DNA of 64,000 bases, taken from assembly GCF_000813145.1 (NCBI RefSeq), contig NZ_BAZF01000018.1:23830-87829 (forward strand). Direction: 5' to 3'. The stretch is from Geobacter sp. OR-1 (GTDB lineage: Bacteria; Desulfobacterota; Desulfuromonadia; Geobacterales; DSM-12255). Positions 41,735 through 51,419 of the stretch are shown piece by piece (positions within the stretch are counted from its first letter, which is position 1; each line of letters opens with the position of its first letter). Position numbers and translations under genes: made by a program. The notes beneath the pieces were generated by a model. That model was not told the DNA's origin. It saw nothing but the letters and a program-made list of their open reading frames with translations, and did no database searches.

Positions 41735-42550
41735 TCACTGGTCGGAAGATTGCAAAACACCGGTCAGCCTCTGCATGAATCTCTTGCGGAAATTGTTCAG
41801 ACCAAGCCTGATGAGCATAGTTTCCCGGTGGTAGCGCAACTCGGCGGCCAGCCTGGCCCTGCTTGAGAGCACTCCCCAGTTTCGTTGCCGGATCGCATGC
41901 TCTTCAGCCATTGCCGCAAGGATATTCGCCGAAGAGAGTGAATTCGGATGAACCCGGAACTTTGCCAGAACCTTGTCGATAAGGATCGGGGGCTCCAGCG
42001 CGGCAATCCTGAGCCAGAGGTCGTAATCCATTGAATAGCGCAGTTCCGGGTCGAACAGCCCCACCTCGTCAAACACCGATCGCCTGACAAATGTGGCCGG
42101 GTGGCTGATAATATTGCCGTAAAGGATATCGGAAAGGTTATATGACCGCTTCAATTCCGTATCATAAAGCCTTTCGCCTGCGGTATTCACGCACCTGATC
42201 CTGCCGGTCGCCCATCGGGCGCCTGGATTGGCGGCAAACGCCCGGCAAACCTCGGCAAGCGTACCGTCCAGATAGGCATCGTCGGCATGCAGGTGGGCAA
42301 CGACATCGCCGGTTGCCAGCCTGATCCCCTTGTTCATGGCGTCGGCGATACCTCTATCCGGCTCGGAGATCCACTTGATCCAGGGATGCATCACTGCGTA
42401 CCGATTGACGATATCCAGGGTGCCGTCCGTGGAACCGCCATCGACGATCAGGTATTCCAGCTCCGGATATCCCTGGACGAGCACGCTCGCAATCGTTTCT
42501 TCCAGAAACTCCCTGCTGTTATAGGTTATGGTGACAACCGAGATTTTCAC
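41735..42550 (-). CDS. GT2 family glycosyltransferase
   Basis: A 271-residue GT-A enzyme: VKISVVTITYNSREFLEETI at the N-terminus, LIVDGGSTDGT, and the metal-binding DXD-like HADDAYLDG. SEPDRGIADAMNKGIRLATG places it with WcaA/WfgS-like GT2 transferases. A GTG at 42550 with GAGGA upstream is used. A longer ATG frame to 42691 would overlap the next gene by 116 bases and adds a non-homologous tail. It is adjacent to a second GT2. Confidence 0.85.
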   Translation of the reverse strand: MKISVVTITYNSREFLEETIASVLVQGYPELEYLIVDGGSTDGTLDIVNRYAVMHPWIKWISEPDRGIADAMNKGIRLATGDVVAHLHADDAYLDGTLAEVCRAFAANPGARWATGRIRCVNTAGERLYDTELKRSYNLSDILYGNIISHPATFVRRSVFDEVGLFDPELRYSMDYDLWLRIAALEPPILIDKVLAKFRVHPNSLSSANILAAMAEEHAIRQRNWGVLSSRARLAAELRYHRETMLIRLGLNNFRKRFMQRLTGVLQSSDQ

Positions 42551-42575
42551 AGTTTCCTCAGCAGCCAGAGGGCAG

Positions 42576-43394
42576 TCATTCGCGCAGCAGCCGCTCCTTG
42601 ACCCGGTCGTAGTTCTCTTCGATTGATTCGAGAGTGATACCGTTCTCCCGCTCCCATCTCTTGGCCTGGAGATTGAAGAAAAAGAATACATACTGCATGA
42701 CCATTATGAATCCGGCCCAGCCGCTTTTCCACGCGCCACGCAGGAAATACCACTTGATAAACCACTTCACCGGCTCGGTGAAAATCCGTACCGGGGAGAA
42801 ACTCCCCCGGAGCGCCTCTATGTCCGAATACTTGCTGTGGGCGATCTCGAACTTCTGCAGGTTGTACGTACTGCAGTGGTAGACCGAATACCCGTCACAG
42901 ACCGGCAGAGTCAGGGCGTCCTCCTCCTTGCCGACAAACCTGCCGAAGTGGTGGATCTCGGTTCCAGCGAAGTCCATCACTTCCTTGCGGAAAAACCGCG
43001 GATAGGCCCCACCGGAATCGAAGTTCAACTTCTCAACGCCGTAATGCAGGTTCTTGCGCGGCATCCGCACCATGGTGTAACGCCCTTCGACCACCACCTC
43101 CTGCATCTTTGTCAACACGGTTTTCGGCAACAGTTCGTCGGCATACCCCCAGTATACCCAGTCGGTCTTGACCTTGGAAAGGGCATTGGCCGCCACCGAC
43201 TCTTCTTCGACATAGCCGGGATGATCGTGCTGATAGACCGTGCCCCCCATCCGCTCCACGATTTCGACCGTATTGTCCGTGCTGTGATTGTCCATAACAA
43301 CCACATTCCCGTATGGAAGGAAACAACGGAGGATATATTCGATCCGGCGCGCCTCGTTATAGGTAAAAATCAGAAAGGTGATCCGGTCCTTCAT
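42576..43394 (-). CDS. GT2 family glycosyltransferase (WaaE-like)
   Basis: A 272-residue transferase beginning ITFLIFTYNEARRIEYIL, with VVMDNHSTDNTVEI and DWVYWGYADELLP. A C-terminal hydrophobic stretch (GFIMVMQYVFFFFNLQAK) suggests membrane association. It resembles the WaaE/KdtX type of lipopolysaccharide-core GT2 enzymes. Its start overlaps the stop of the next upstream gene by four bases (ATGA), so these genes are translationally coupled. Confidence 0.83.
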   Translation of the reverse strand: MKDRITFLIFTYNEARRIEYILRCFLPYGNVVVMDNHSTDNTVEIVERMGGTVYQHDHPGYVEEESVAANALSKVKTDWVYWGYADELLPKTVLTKMQEVVVEGRYTMVRMPRKNLHYGVEKLNFDSGGAYPRFFRKEVMDFAGTEIHHFGRFVGKEEDALTLPVCDGYSVYHCSTYNLQKFEIAHSKYSDIEALRGSFSPVRIFTEPVKWFIKWYFLRGAWKSGWAGFIMVMQYVFFFFNLQAKRWERENGITLESIEENYDRVKERLLRE

Positions 43395-44350
43395 CTTCGC
43401 CCCCCCTTGGCGGCATCAAGCCGGTGCTTGGCCGCGTAAAGCAGCTTCATGAACAGTTCCCTTTTGCGGGAAACACTCCCGGCCCTCCGGAACGCCTCGC
43501 TGAAATAACGGGCAAAGATGTCGCCACGATCTTTATGCAGAAAGCTGTTCTCGATTATTGTCGTCAGGGTGCTCCAAACGCGATTGTCCTCTTCAGCAGA
43601 GATAAGACGTTCTCTTTCCGGATCGTCGCGGAACATATGTCCGGCAACAGTACGCGCCAGCAGGGCAGTCTGGTCCAGGAAATCCGCCTTCCGCCAGGTC
43701 TGCCACATGTAATTGGTTTCATGCTGTTCATAAAAGGCAAACGGTTCGCGTACCTTATACACCGGGAAATAGCTGGCAATGCGGTACCAGTACTCGGCAT
43801 CTGCACTGTATTCAAACCGTTCGTCAAAAGGACCGAGGGCCTCGACCACCTCTCGGTGCCAAAAATTGCCAGATGCTATCGGCAGCCTCAGTTCTCTTAC
43901 AGTGGCGTTACCGGCCGGGCAACGCTTGATCTCGTCCATGATCGTTGGATCCTGAACGATCAACGCCGGGTCGGTCGTATTTCCCAGTAGTTCAAGGATT
44001 CGGGCGCTTCCCCCGACCCGGTAACGGTCATCCGAGCAGAGCAACCCCAGCCAGGTCCCGCGGCTAAGCTCCATACAGCGGTTCCAGTTCCTGACCATGC
44101 CGATATTTTGCTCATTCCGGAATAATCTGACATGAGGAACCCCGGTAAACCGCTTTTGCAGTTCACTGTATATCGCCGGATCGGATGCGTTATCAACAAC
44201 TACTATTTCGAGATTTCCGGAACCGGTCCCCACGCTTGCAACCGCGGCGGCAACCGGTTCGACCCGGTTCCAGGTCGGAATCAGAACCGAAAGCAGCGGT
44301 TGAGGAGCAGATGTTTGATTAGAATCTTTATCCGGCTTTCCGTCAGCCAT
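43391..44350 (-). CDS. GT2 family glycosyltransferase
   Basis: A 319-residue GT-A enzyme beginning MADGKPDKDS, with the core LLSVLIPTWNRVEPV, IVVVDNASDPAIYSEL and the DXD-like LLCSDDRYRVGG. The ATG at 44350 overlaps the flippase stop by eight bases; a longer frame to 44404 would overlap it more and adds no homology. The acceptor sugar is unknown. Confidence 0.83.
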   Translation of the reverse strand: MADGKPDKDSNQTSAPQPLLSVLIPTWNRVEPVAAAVASVGTGSGNLEIVVVDNASDPAIYSELQKRFTGVPHVRLFRNEQNIGMVRNWNRCMELSRGTWLGLLCSDDRYRVGGSARILELLGNTTDPALIVQDPTIMDEIKRCPAGNATVRELRLPIASGNFWHREVVEALGPFDERFEYSADAEYWYRIASYFPVYKVREPFAFYEQHETNYMWQTWRKADFLDQTALLARTVAGHMFRDDPERERLISAEEDNRVWSTLTTIIENSFLHKDRGDIFARYFSEAFRRAGSVSRKRELFMKLLYAAKHRLDAAKGGRR

Positions 44351-45926
44351 TGCGCCGCCTGAACATGCCTTTGAGTTCGCACCGGTCTTCTGCCGAGAGC
44401 GCAAACCAACCGATCAGTATTGCCAAAATTATTGTGAGGACTACCCCTGCTCCGACCTCAAGAAACAACATACTTTTGGAGAATTCGGTCATCCCGGACG
44501 CCGGCAGTGCCTGCTCAACCCCCATACGGATAAAAATTCCCCCCACGATGAGGAGCGCCAGGAAGCAGAGCGCCGGGAGAAAAACCCGCATGAGATAGTC
44601 GGAAAGAGCCGTCCCAAGATGGCGAACGGTATAGTATACTCCGTACCAGTTGTTGGTTGCCAGCTGTGCGACCATTGTCCCCCAAGCGAGACCGGCAAAA
44701 CCGTAGTATCTGCACCCCCAATAGGCCAGAACTATATTTAGCCCCCCCGCTGCCATTGATGACTTCATGAAGGGCCACCTGCCGGCACTCCAGACGAAAA
44801 AGCCGTGGGCGCTTTGGTGAAGGTCCAGAAAGCAGGCCAATACCATGGGGATCAGCACACTATAGCCGACAAAGTGCCCCCTCCCGAGCCAGAGATCCAT
44901 TACCTTCGGCCCCCAGACCAGCAAACCTGCAGCCCAGAGTCCTGCCAGGAGAAGCGAAAACCTTACCGCTTTCCGATAATAATAGCGAACCTTTTGGAGA
45001 TCCCCCTCCGAATAGGCAGCTGCGGCATATGGTGCCAGGGCAATCGGGATCGAGGTCGGGATGCTCATTCCCATCATGACAACCTGCCGCAGTGCTGCGA
45101 AATCAGGGACTTTTCCAGCCCCCATGACATATCCCGCGATCATCAGGCTAGACTCCAGGACCAGCCATACCCCGAGCCTGGTCACCAGCACCGGAAACGA
45201 TTCGGCGTACATCCGTCGCACAACCGGATAATTGACACTCCCCCCGAAGAATGGGGGGAGTTTGTGGCGCCAGACCAACAGCGCGTGCCCCCCCACAAAT
45301 GAGACCACCCCCTGGGCAAGGAAAATCAGTGACATCAGCCTTATGTCCGGAAAGAGCGGCAACAACAGAACAATCAGGAGGAATCCCACCAGCTGCATGA
45401 CAGTTCTGGAGAGATTGTCCCACCCCACATCCCCCATGCCGCTCAAACAGGCATTGGGAATTGCAGCCAGAAGATTGCCGATAACCCCACCGAGGAAAAA
45501 CAACAAGGCCCATGCCGCGCGATCCATCAAGGCATGGTCGGCAGTGACCAATGTTAGGTATATATACGCAAACGGAAAACCGGCAACCGCAACGGCAACA
45601 GCCATGATCAGGCTGGCGAGAAGCGCCGACAGATAAAGATCTTCGAGAGGTGTCTGCCGGTAAAAAGCAGGGACTTTATCTTCCGACTTGTTCAAATTAT
45701 TGCGGGTAGCGCCCCATACGTATGAAACCGCGCGACCGAACGCCGATGGCAACCCGAGATCGGACAAAGCAAGGAATGCGGCTATGGTGTAAAAAAGATA
45801 CCATAGCCCCAGCTCTGCCGGGGGGAGATATCTGAACAGCAGCGGTGTCTGCAGCAGCCCAATCAGTGTGACCAGGACGAAACGTAGCCACGAGGCCGAT
45901 ACCCCGAAGATGATCCGTTTTGACAA
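44343..45926 (-). CDS. Polysaccharide flippase, Wzx/MATE-like membrane protein
   Basis: A 527-residue protein with about 12 to 14 predicted membrane helices. The N-terminus (SWLRFVLVTLIGLLQTPLLF) and the RYLPPAELGLWYLFYTI segment fit the polysaccharide transporter family that flips undecaprenyl-linked repeat units. The start is TTG at 45926, six bases after the stop of the SDR gene. A Wzy polymerase and a Wzz chain-length regulator are not evident in this window. The YfhO-like and GT-C-like proteins nearby might be the polymerase, but that is only a guess. Confidence 0.82.
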   Translation of the reverse strand: MSKRIIFGVSASWLRFVLVTLIGLLQTPLLFRYLPPAELGLWYLFYTIAAFLALSDLGLPSAFGRAVSYVWGATRNNLNKSEDKVPAFYRQTPLEDLYLSALLASLIMAVAVAVAGFPFAYIYLTLVTADHALMDRAAWALLFFLGGVIGNLLAAIPNACLSGMGDVGWDNLSRTVMQLVGFLLIVLLLPLFPDIRLMSLIFLAQGVVSFVGGHALLVWRHKLPPFFGGSVNYPVVRRMYAESFPVLVTRLGVWLVLESSLMIAGYVMGAGKVPDFAALRQVVMMGMSIPTSIPIALAPYAAAAYSEGDLQKVRYYYRKAVRFSLLLAGLWAAGLLVWGPKVMDLWLGRGHFVGYSVLIPMVLACFLDLHQSAHGFFVWSAGRWPFMKSSMAAGGLNIVLAYWGCRYYGFAGLAWGTMVAQLATNNWYGVYYTVRHLGTALSDYLMRVFLPALCFLALLIVGGIFIRMGVEQALPASGMTEFSKSMLFLEVGAGVVLTIILAILIGWFALSAEDRCELKGMFRRRNG

Positions 45927-45932
45927 GGGGAT

Positions 45933-46862
45933 TCAGCCCCTTTCCTGTTTGCTCGAAGATGAGTATGCAACCATCCGCTGCAGTCCTTCGGCAAGAGACA
46001 CTTTCGGCGCCCATCCGGGCAGAACCGGTCCCTTCCAGGTCGCCATCACCTCGCGAGTCCGATATGGCCGGCCTCCCCATTGGATCGGGATCTCGCTCCC
46101 CAGAACCTTACCGAATGCCGCCACGATTTCGCGCAGCCTTAGGGGTGATCCGGAAGAAACAGCATAACGTTCATGGTCGTTCACCGTTCCGGATAACAGA
46201 CGATCGGCCGCAACAACGAATGCTGCTGTGGCATCATCAATGTAAACCAGGTCAAGCAATTGTTCCCCGGGAGACATTGCCAGGGGAGCGCCGCTTTCGA
46301 CAATATTCCGTAACAGCTTGAACAGCTTGGGACGCCAGTCGTCAGGGCCGTATGTGTCGAACAGCTTGAGCGTGACAACTCTGATCCCTGCAGTCTCAAC
46401 GTAATACTGGATTATTGCCTCGAAAGCCTGTTTGGTTGCCGCATAGAGGTTGACCGGCGAGTAACTCTTGCCCTCGTAGTGTTGCCATGAGGTGCCGGTG
46501 TTAACCAGCAACCGGACATCCGCTCGGGCCATCGCTTCCAACAGCTGGGAAGAGAACAGTATATTGCTGCTAACCAGCCGTTCAACATCTTCAATACGGT
46601 GCTCGGAGAGAAACAGGGACGCCAGGTGAAACACCAGTTTCGGGGCAGCGTCCGCCACAATGCCCGCCATCCCTTCCGTGGTCCCATCATGGAAATGCAG
46701 CGTGATCCGGTCGCGAATCTGGCCAAGGCGGCTGATCTCTGATCCCTCTCGAACGATTACATGGAGATCGGCATTGTCTGCTACCAAACTTCGGGCAAGG
46801 TGGCAGCCGACAAAACCGGTAGCACCGGTCAACAGGATTCTATGGTTGCCGCTACCGGCCAT
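45933..46862 (-). CDS. NAD(P)-dependent sugar epimerase/dehydratase or reductase (extended SDR)
   Basis: A 309-residue extended short-chain dehydrogenase. It begins with ILLTGATGFVGCHLA (GxxGxxG), has the catalytic tyrosine-lysine as YAATK in SPVNLYAATKQAF, and a serine/threonine-rich NTGTSWQHYEG before it. The ATG at 46860-46862 overlaps the upstream RmlC-like gene by 11 bases, so the pair is coupled. With an RmlC-like 3,5-epimerase next to it, the two may complete a 4-keto sugar pathway. Whether it is an epimerase, dehydratase or 4-ketoreductase cannot be decided from sequence. Confidence 0.8.
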   Translation of the reverse strand: MAGSGNHRILLTGATGFVGCHLARSLVADNADLHVIVREGSEISRLGQIRDRITLHFHDGTTEGMAGIVADAAPKLVFHLASLFLSEHRIEDVERLVSSNILFSSQLLEAMARADVRLLVNTGTSWQHYEGKSYSPVNLYAATKQAFEAIIQYYVETAGIRVVTLKLFDTYGPDDWRPKLFKLLRNIVESGAPLAMSPGEQLLDLVYIDDATAAFVVAADRLLSGTVNDHERYAVSSGSPLRLREIVAAFGKVLGSEIPIQWGGRPYRTREVMATWKGPVLPGWAPKVSLAEGLQRMVAYSSSSKQERG

Positions 46863-47418
46863 CCACGCCCCCTGCACAGAAGCTGAATGGGGATTCGAAA
46901 CTTTCAAACGGAACTAGATTCCGGTCGCGATCCGAGATGATCGGTTCATTGCAAGGCCACGGGATATCGAGAGAATCCCAGCGGATGCCGCTGTCGTGCT
47001 CCGGAGAGTAGACCGCCGAAACCTTGTACACCATCAGCACCTGCTCCGATCTGGCATAAAACCCGTGAGCGACACCGGATGGGATATACACCATATTCGC
47101 CTTTGCGGCATCAAGCTCACAAACGGCATACCTGCCGAACATCGGCGAGCCTTTCCTGAGATCCACCAGCACGTCCATCGCTTCCCCGACCAGGGCATAG
47201 ACGACTTTCGTCAGATCCTTGGGAGGAACCTGGAAATGAAGCCCCCGCACCACATTGCGATAAGACAGAGAGTAGAACTCCTCCGCAAATTCGGTGGCCA
47301 GCCCTTGGGCCTCAAAAAGCCCCTGGTGAAAGGTCTTCACAAAACTGCCCCGAAGATCGCGAAAGATCGTCGGCACAATCTCATAGCATCCGGGTATGGA
47401 GAGTTCAACAAACTTCAT
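46852..47418 (-). CDS. RmlC-like 4-keto-6-deoxyhexose 3,5-epimerase
   Basis: A 188-residue cupin of the dTDP-4-dehydrorhamnose 3,5-epimerase family. The signature RNVVRGLHFQVPP carries the catalytic histidine, and VYIPSGVAHGFYARSE, YKVSAVYSPEHDSGIRW carries the catalytic tyrosine region. No rmlA, rmlB or rmlD is in the window, whereas rfbFGH are, so its substrate may be a CDP- rather than dTDP-linked 4-keto sugar. That is inference. It is coupled to the downstream SDR. Confidence 0.83.
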   Translation of the reverse strand: MKFVELSIPGCYEIVPTIFRDLRGSFVKTFHQGLFEAQGLATEFAEEFYSLSYRNVVRGLHFQVPPKDLTKVVYALVGEAMDVLVDLRKGSPMFGRYAVCELDAAKANMVYIPSGVAHGFYARSEQVLMVYKVSAVYSPEHDSGIRWDSLDIPWPCNEPIISDRDRNLVPFESFESPFSFCAGGVDGR

Positions 47419-47465
47419 ACGTGCAACTCCTCGGCAGACCGGATCGGCACCCGATGGCTGCGACC

Positions 47466-49507
47466 TTACGCACCACTCGGGCGGGGACGCTTCACAAGAA
47501 AAAACAATGCCCCGTCGGCAGATGCCCCGGCAATGTCAAAGTTTTCTTCAACAGTTTTGGCAACATCTTCTTTATATGGATTGCTGTGTATATACTTGAT
47601 ATCGTAAATCAGATACGTACATCGGTCACTGTTAATATACTCGAAAATTTTACTATAGTCCTCTTTCAGGAAAAGTTCCGTCGGACCCGGAACTTTTACC
47701 GGGCAGGTTGTCCCGGAAACCATGTAATAAACCCCGGAAAGGCTGGAGAGGATCAAGACTTCCGCTCCTTTCCGGGTGTACTGCCTTACAAAGGCCGCTC
47801 GTGACACTGTCGGCGTGACATCGCCGTTTATTGCGAGTCGGAGCCGCACCGCAGTATCGGCAGCCATGGCCGGGACATTCTTGATCAGGCTCGCTGAACA
47901 AAAAAGAAAAAACGTCATCAGGCCACAGAAAGCTATCTTCCCAAATCTGCGGTTCGAGGAATTTACATCTGCCGACAGGATACCGGCAAAGATCGTTAAA
48001 ATAATGACAGCGGGGTAACACGCCATGGCCAGGTTCAAGTCGTGGCTTCTCCCTTGGTAATAGGCAAAAAGGCCGGTTCCCAGAATAGAGAGATGAAAAA
48101 CCGTTGTCCCTTGTAGAGAACTCTCGCCATTCCGGCCGGTCATCGCCGCAATTGAGTATAAAATCCCGGCCAGATACACACCGATGACAAGGTTCCATGG
48201 CCCGAACAGCTTCATTGGCAGCATGGCATAGCCGTAACGGTAAAAGATCTTCTGATAATCAATGAACGAGGCATAATCGGGGAGATTGCCATATCTGAAA
48301 TAAAGATAGAGATTGAATGCCACAGTAAAGGCACCAAAAACGGCAACGGCGTGCCATACGCGCATCAACATCCCTTTATGGTTTCGTGCGGAAAAATCTC
48401 TGTACAACAGTGCAAGCAGCCATGATGCAAGCGCAACGCCCCCGGTATCCAGATTCCAGTAAACCGCAATCGAGCACAGCAGAAAAGTTAAATAATACAC
48501 TATCTTGCTGCCTGATTTGAAATATTGGTACGCGAGGCAGATTGAAACGGCCGGGAAGAAAAACCTGACAGGATGATACTGGAAATATTGATCAAAATTA
48601 AAATTGATCCTTAAAAAAAGTACCCGTAATAGACCAGTGCGCTGAATCCGTAACCCGCAATAACCGAATTCCCGGAAATCTCTCTCATAAAACGGTAAAG
48701 CAGCCAGAGTGCCACGCCGGTCATCACACCCATGACAGCCGTGAAACTGAGCATTGATAACCCGGTAACCTTGAATACCGGCTCGAGAAAGTGGGGGTAC
48801 ATGCCGTACTGGTGGTTCAGATCGACCAGCAGTTCCTTGCCGTTGAAAACCTGCGCTACGGCATGAAGCACCGCATTCAGGTGCTCTACATGATTGCTCG
48901 TATGGGCTATTATGTTTAAATCGTAAAGAGCGAAAACCACTATGCCGAGGATTATTGCGGGAGCGGCAATAGAGACCAGGACAGATAATACGTTGAAGAC
49001 GAATCTGTTGACCTTGTTTCTCTCTGAGGATGCGATGATTATCGACAGCGCCGTCAACATGGCGATTACCCCCCATGAAACCGGGGAATTATCGGCAATG
49101 CTTTTCTCCAGAATATAGTAATCCGTTTTGTCCAGATCCAGCCAAAGCAGCAAAGCAGTCGCCGCACCGATCAATATCTTCAGTATCGCGTCAGTCTTCT
49201 CTGCCAATACCGCTGTCAGGCCCAACCGGTCCAAAACCACTCCGGCGGCATTATAGGCAAGGAACAACAATATCGGCCAGACAAAAACCCCGGTCAAAAA
49301 AAGTATCCGCTCAAGAGGTTCGGGTTTCAGGTAATTGTTGTCCGGCACTGCGATAATTTCATGGATTCGACTGACATCAACAACCGGGTTAAGGAATTTT
49401 GCCATTGCCGACAGCAATAGGACTATTATCACTGTCGAGGTAATCAGCGACAGCTCTGCGGCAATATATTTACATGTATCCGAACGATCCAGTTTATTGC
49501 TCATCAC
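47466..49507 (-). pseudogene. Polytopic membrane protein of GT-C type, split by a one-base frameshift
   Basis: The N-terminal 298 codons (49507 to 48611, starting MMSNKLDRSD) end in GYGFSALVYYGYFF and a TAA inside a T7 run. The rest reads in another frame (RINFNFDQYFQYHPVRFFF) to 47466. Adding one base at the run 48613-48619 gives a continuous 680-residue protein. It has about a dozen membrane helices and a soluble C-terminal segment (ASLSGVYYMVSG-type residues, then PGPTELFLKEDYSKIFEYI). It is not a family I can name. Layout and place suggest a GT-C-like glycosyltransferase or polymerase of the polysaccharide pathway. Confidence 0.65.
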
Positions 49508-49575
49508 ATACAGTTCCCGGGCTCTGATTACATTGAACCGTTAACTCAGGCCCAACCACTAATATCGGGCCGGTC

Positions 49576-50505
49576 CTACTCAATTGTCAGCAGGGATTTC
49601 ATTTCAAGACACAGACTTTCAAGCGAGGAATGAGCGGGTTGATAGCCCAGCTCGGCGGCACGGTGGTTCTCGGAGAAATAAAATTCCTTGTGGCCTGTGG
49701 CATTGACGGTTTCCATTGCCACGACCCGGTACTTGAGGTCAAAGCGCTCGGCAAAGGCTTCCAGCATTTCGAACTTAGTCACAGGTTTCAGGCTGTAAAC
49801 ATCGTACACCGCATTCAACCTGCGGCGGGAAATGCACAGATCGATCAAAGCCGTCAGATCTTCTATATGGATATAGTCTCGAACGATATTAGCCGAAATG
49901 GTCTGCATTTCCTCGCCGGCTTTGAGGGCCTTGGCAACATCGGTCAAGAGGAACCTGGTCGAGAGATCGACAAAGCGGCTGAAATAACTGAACACTCTCA
50001 GGTCAACAATATTCAGGCCGGACGCGGCCCGATGCCGCGCCTCGGCATGAAGCTTCGCGATGCCGTAGTAGTCTGACGGCGCCAGGGCGTTGACGGGGAA
50101 AGTCGCCTGGGTCATCTCGTTGGCCGGGCGGGTGAAATCCCCGCCATACACTGCGCCGCTGCTGAAATTCAGGTAAAGCGCTGCCGGGTTCGCTTTCAGG
50201 TATTCCAGCACCTTGCTGTCCCAATACTCGGTTACGGAGAATATCGCGGCAACATCGTTCTTCAGCCGCCCCGGATCGCCGATACCGACGCAATTGACGA
50301 CCACGTCAACCGGCTCGAGCCCGAACGCAGCCATGGGGAAAACCGGATACCTGTCAGATTCGATTATCGAAAGGAACTCAGAGACCCGCTCCGGCGACCG
50401 GGCGTACAAAAGAAGCTTCCGGCTTGAATCAGTTACCCACGACGCAATAAGCCCCTTGGCGATATGACTGGTTGCGCCCAGGATTGCTACCCGAACCGCC
50501 TTCAC
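49576..50505 (-). CDS. Extended short-chain dehydrogenase acting on a nucleotide sugar
   Basis: A 309-residue SDR starting KAVRVAILGATSHIAKGL (GxxGxxG), with NFSSGAVYGGDFTRP and the catalytic YYGIAK. The GTG at 50503-50505 is chosen because AAGGAG lies seven bases upstream and it overlaps the transketolase stop by four bases (GTGA); another GTG at 50511 has poor spacing. It is directly downstream of the split transketolase, so it may reduce the product of that enzyme or the 4-keto sugar itself. That assignment is inferred. Confidence 0.8.
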   Translation of the reverse strand: MKAVRVAILGATSHIAKGLIASWVTDSSRKLLLYARSPERVSEFLSIIESDRYPVFPMAAFGLEPVDVVVNCVGIGDPGRLKNDVAAIFSVTEYWDSKVLEYLKANPAALYLNFSSGAVYGGDFTRPANEMTQATFPVNALAPSDYYGIAKLHAEARHRAASGLNIVDLRVFSYFSRFVDLSTRFLLTDVAKALKAGEEMQTISANIVRDYIHIEDLTALIDLCISRRRLNAVYDVYSLKPVTKFEMLEAFAERFDLKYRVVAMETVNATGHKEFYFSENHRAAELGYQPAHSSLESLCLEMKSLLTIE

Positions 50506-51419
50506 CGGCACACTCCTTCGACAATTGAGACGATGGAGTTCAGGTCAAGACCAAACTCGCGCTTGAGATACTCCTGGCTCCCCACAGAGTGGGTGTAGAC
50601 ATCCGGGATACCGACCTTGCGAAACCTCGTCGCCTTGCCGCTCGCCGCGATTACGTCGGCCACGGCACTGCCGAGTCCACCGATAACGTTGTGTTCCTCA
50701 AGGGTCACGATCGGCAAGCCTTTGTCGATCAGGCCGAGAACAGCCTCGGTATCGAACGGCTTGATCGTATGCATGGAGAGCAGGGTTCCATTTTTCCCCT
50801 TCTCCTGCATGGCATGTGCAACCTTTTTCCCGAGTTCGAGCATATTGCCGGTGGCGATCAGCGCAAAATCGTCACCTTCAGTGATTGTTACTGCCCTGCC
50901 GATCTCGATTTTCACTCCGGTATCGTAGAGAACAGGCTCCCCGTTTCTGCCCAGTCTGAAGTAGATCGGACCTTCATGGTCAAAGCTCTCCTCGATCAAG
51001 GTCCGGGCCTCGACCGGATCGCCGGGTGCACAAACCGTCATGTTGGGCAAGGCACGCATCAAGGCGATATCCTCTATGGCATGGTGAGTTGTCCCGGCCG
51101 GGCCATAGGTCAAACCGCCGCCGATCCCGACCAGCCTGACATTGGTCTGCATGTAGGCAACATCGACACGCACCTGTTCAAAGCACCGCATGGTCACAAA
51201 CGGCACCATGCTGTACACATACGGTCGCCGGCCGGAGAGAGCCAATCCGGCCGCAACGCCAATGGCGTTCTGCTCGGCGATGCCAACGTTCAGATACCGG
51301 TCGGGGAACTCGTCGGCAAACTTTTCCAGCACAGAAAACCCGACATCAGGAGTAACGAGGAAGATCCGCTCATCAATCCTGGCCCGCCGGATCAGACAAT
51401 CAACGAAAGTGCTCCTCAT
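50502..51419 (-). CDS. Split transketolase, C-terminal (pyrimidine-binding) subunit
   Basis: A 305-residue protein with the transketolase pyrimidine-binding domain. GIAEQNAIGVAAGLALSG carries the catalytic glutamate that activates thiamine diphosphate, YGPAGTTHHAIEDIALMRAL follows, and then the C-terminal transketolase domain. It is encoded separately from the diphosphate-binding half, with a four-base overlap (ATGA), so the two must assemble. Its position among CDP-3,6-dideoxyhexose genes argues against a housekeeping pentose-phosphate role and for ketol transfer to a sugar nucleotide. Substrates are unknown. Confidence 0.85.
   Translation of the reverse strand: MRSTFVDCLIRRARIDERIFLVTPDVGFSVLEKFADEFPDRYLNVGIAEQNAIGVAAGLALSGRRPYVYSMVPFVTMRCFEQVRVDVAYMQTNVRLVGIGGGLTYGPAGTTHHAIEDIALMRALPNMTVCAPGDPVEARTLIEESFDHEGPIYFRLGRNGEPVLYDTGVKIEIGRAVTITEGDDFALIATGNMLELGKKVAHAMQEKGKNGTLLSMHTIKPFDTEAVLGLIDKGLPIVTLEEHNVIGGLGSAVADVIAASGKATRFRKVGIPDVYTHSVGSQEYLKREFGLDLNSIVSIVEGVCR

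Noticed and set aside
42551..42691. Extension of the GT2 gene at 41735 to an earlier start at 42691
   Set aside because: It overlaps the adjacent GT2 by 116 bases and encodes a low-complexity serine/arginine-rich tail; the GTG at 42550 begins at the conserved core.
48611..48619. Programmed frameshifting at the T7 run
   Set aside because: No stimulatory hairpin or slippery heptamer of the known type is evident next to the run, and three other unrelated genes carry similar homopolymer breaks, so a simple indel is more economical.
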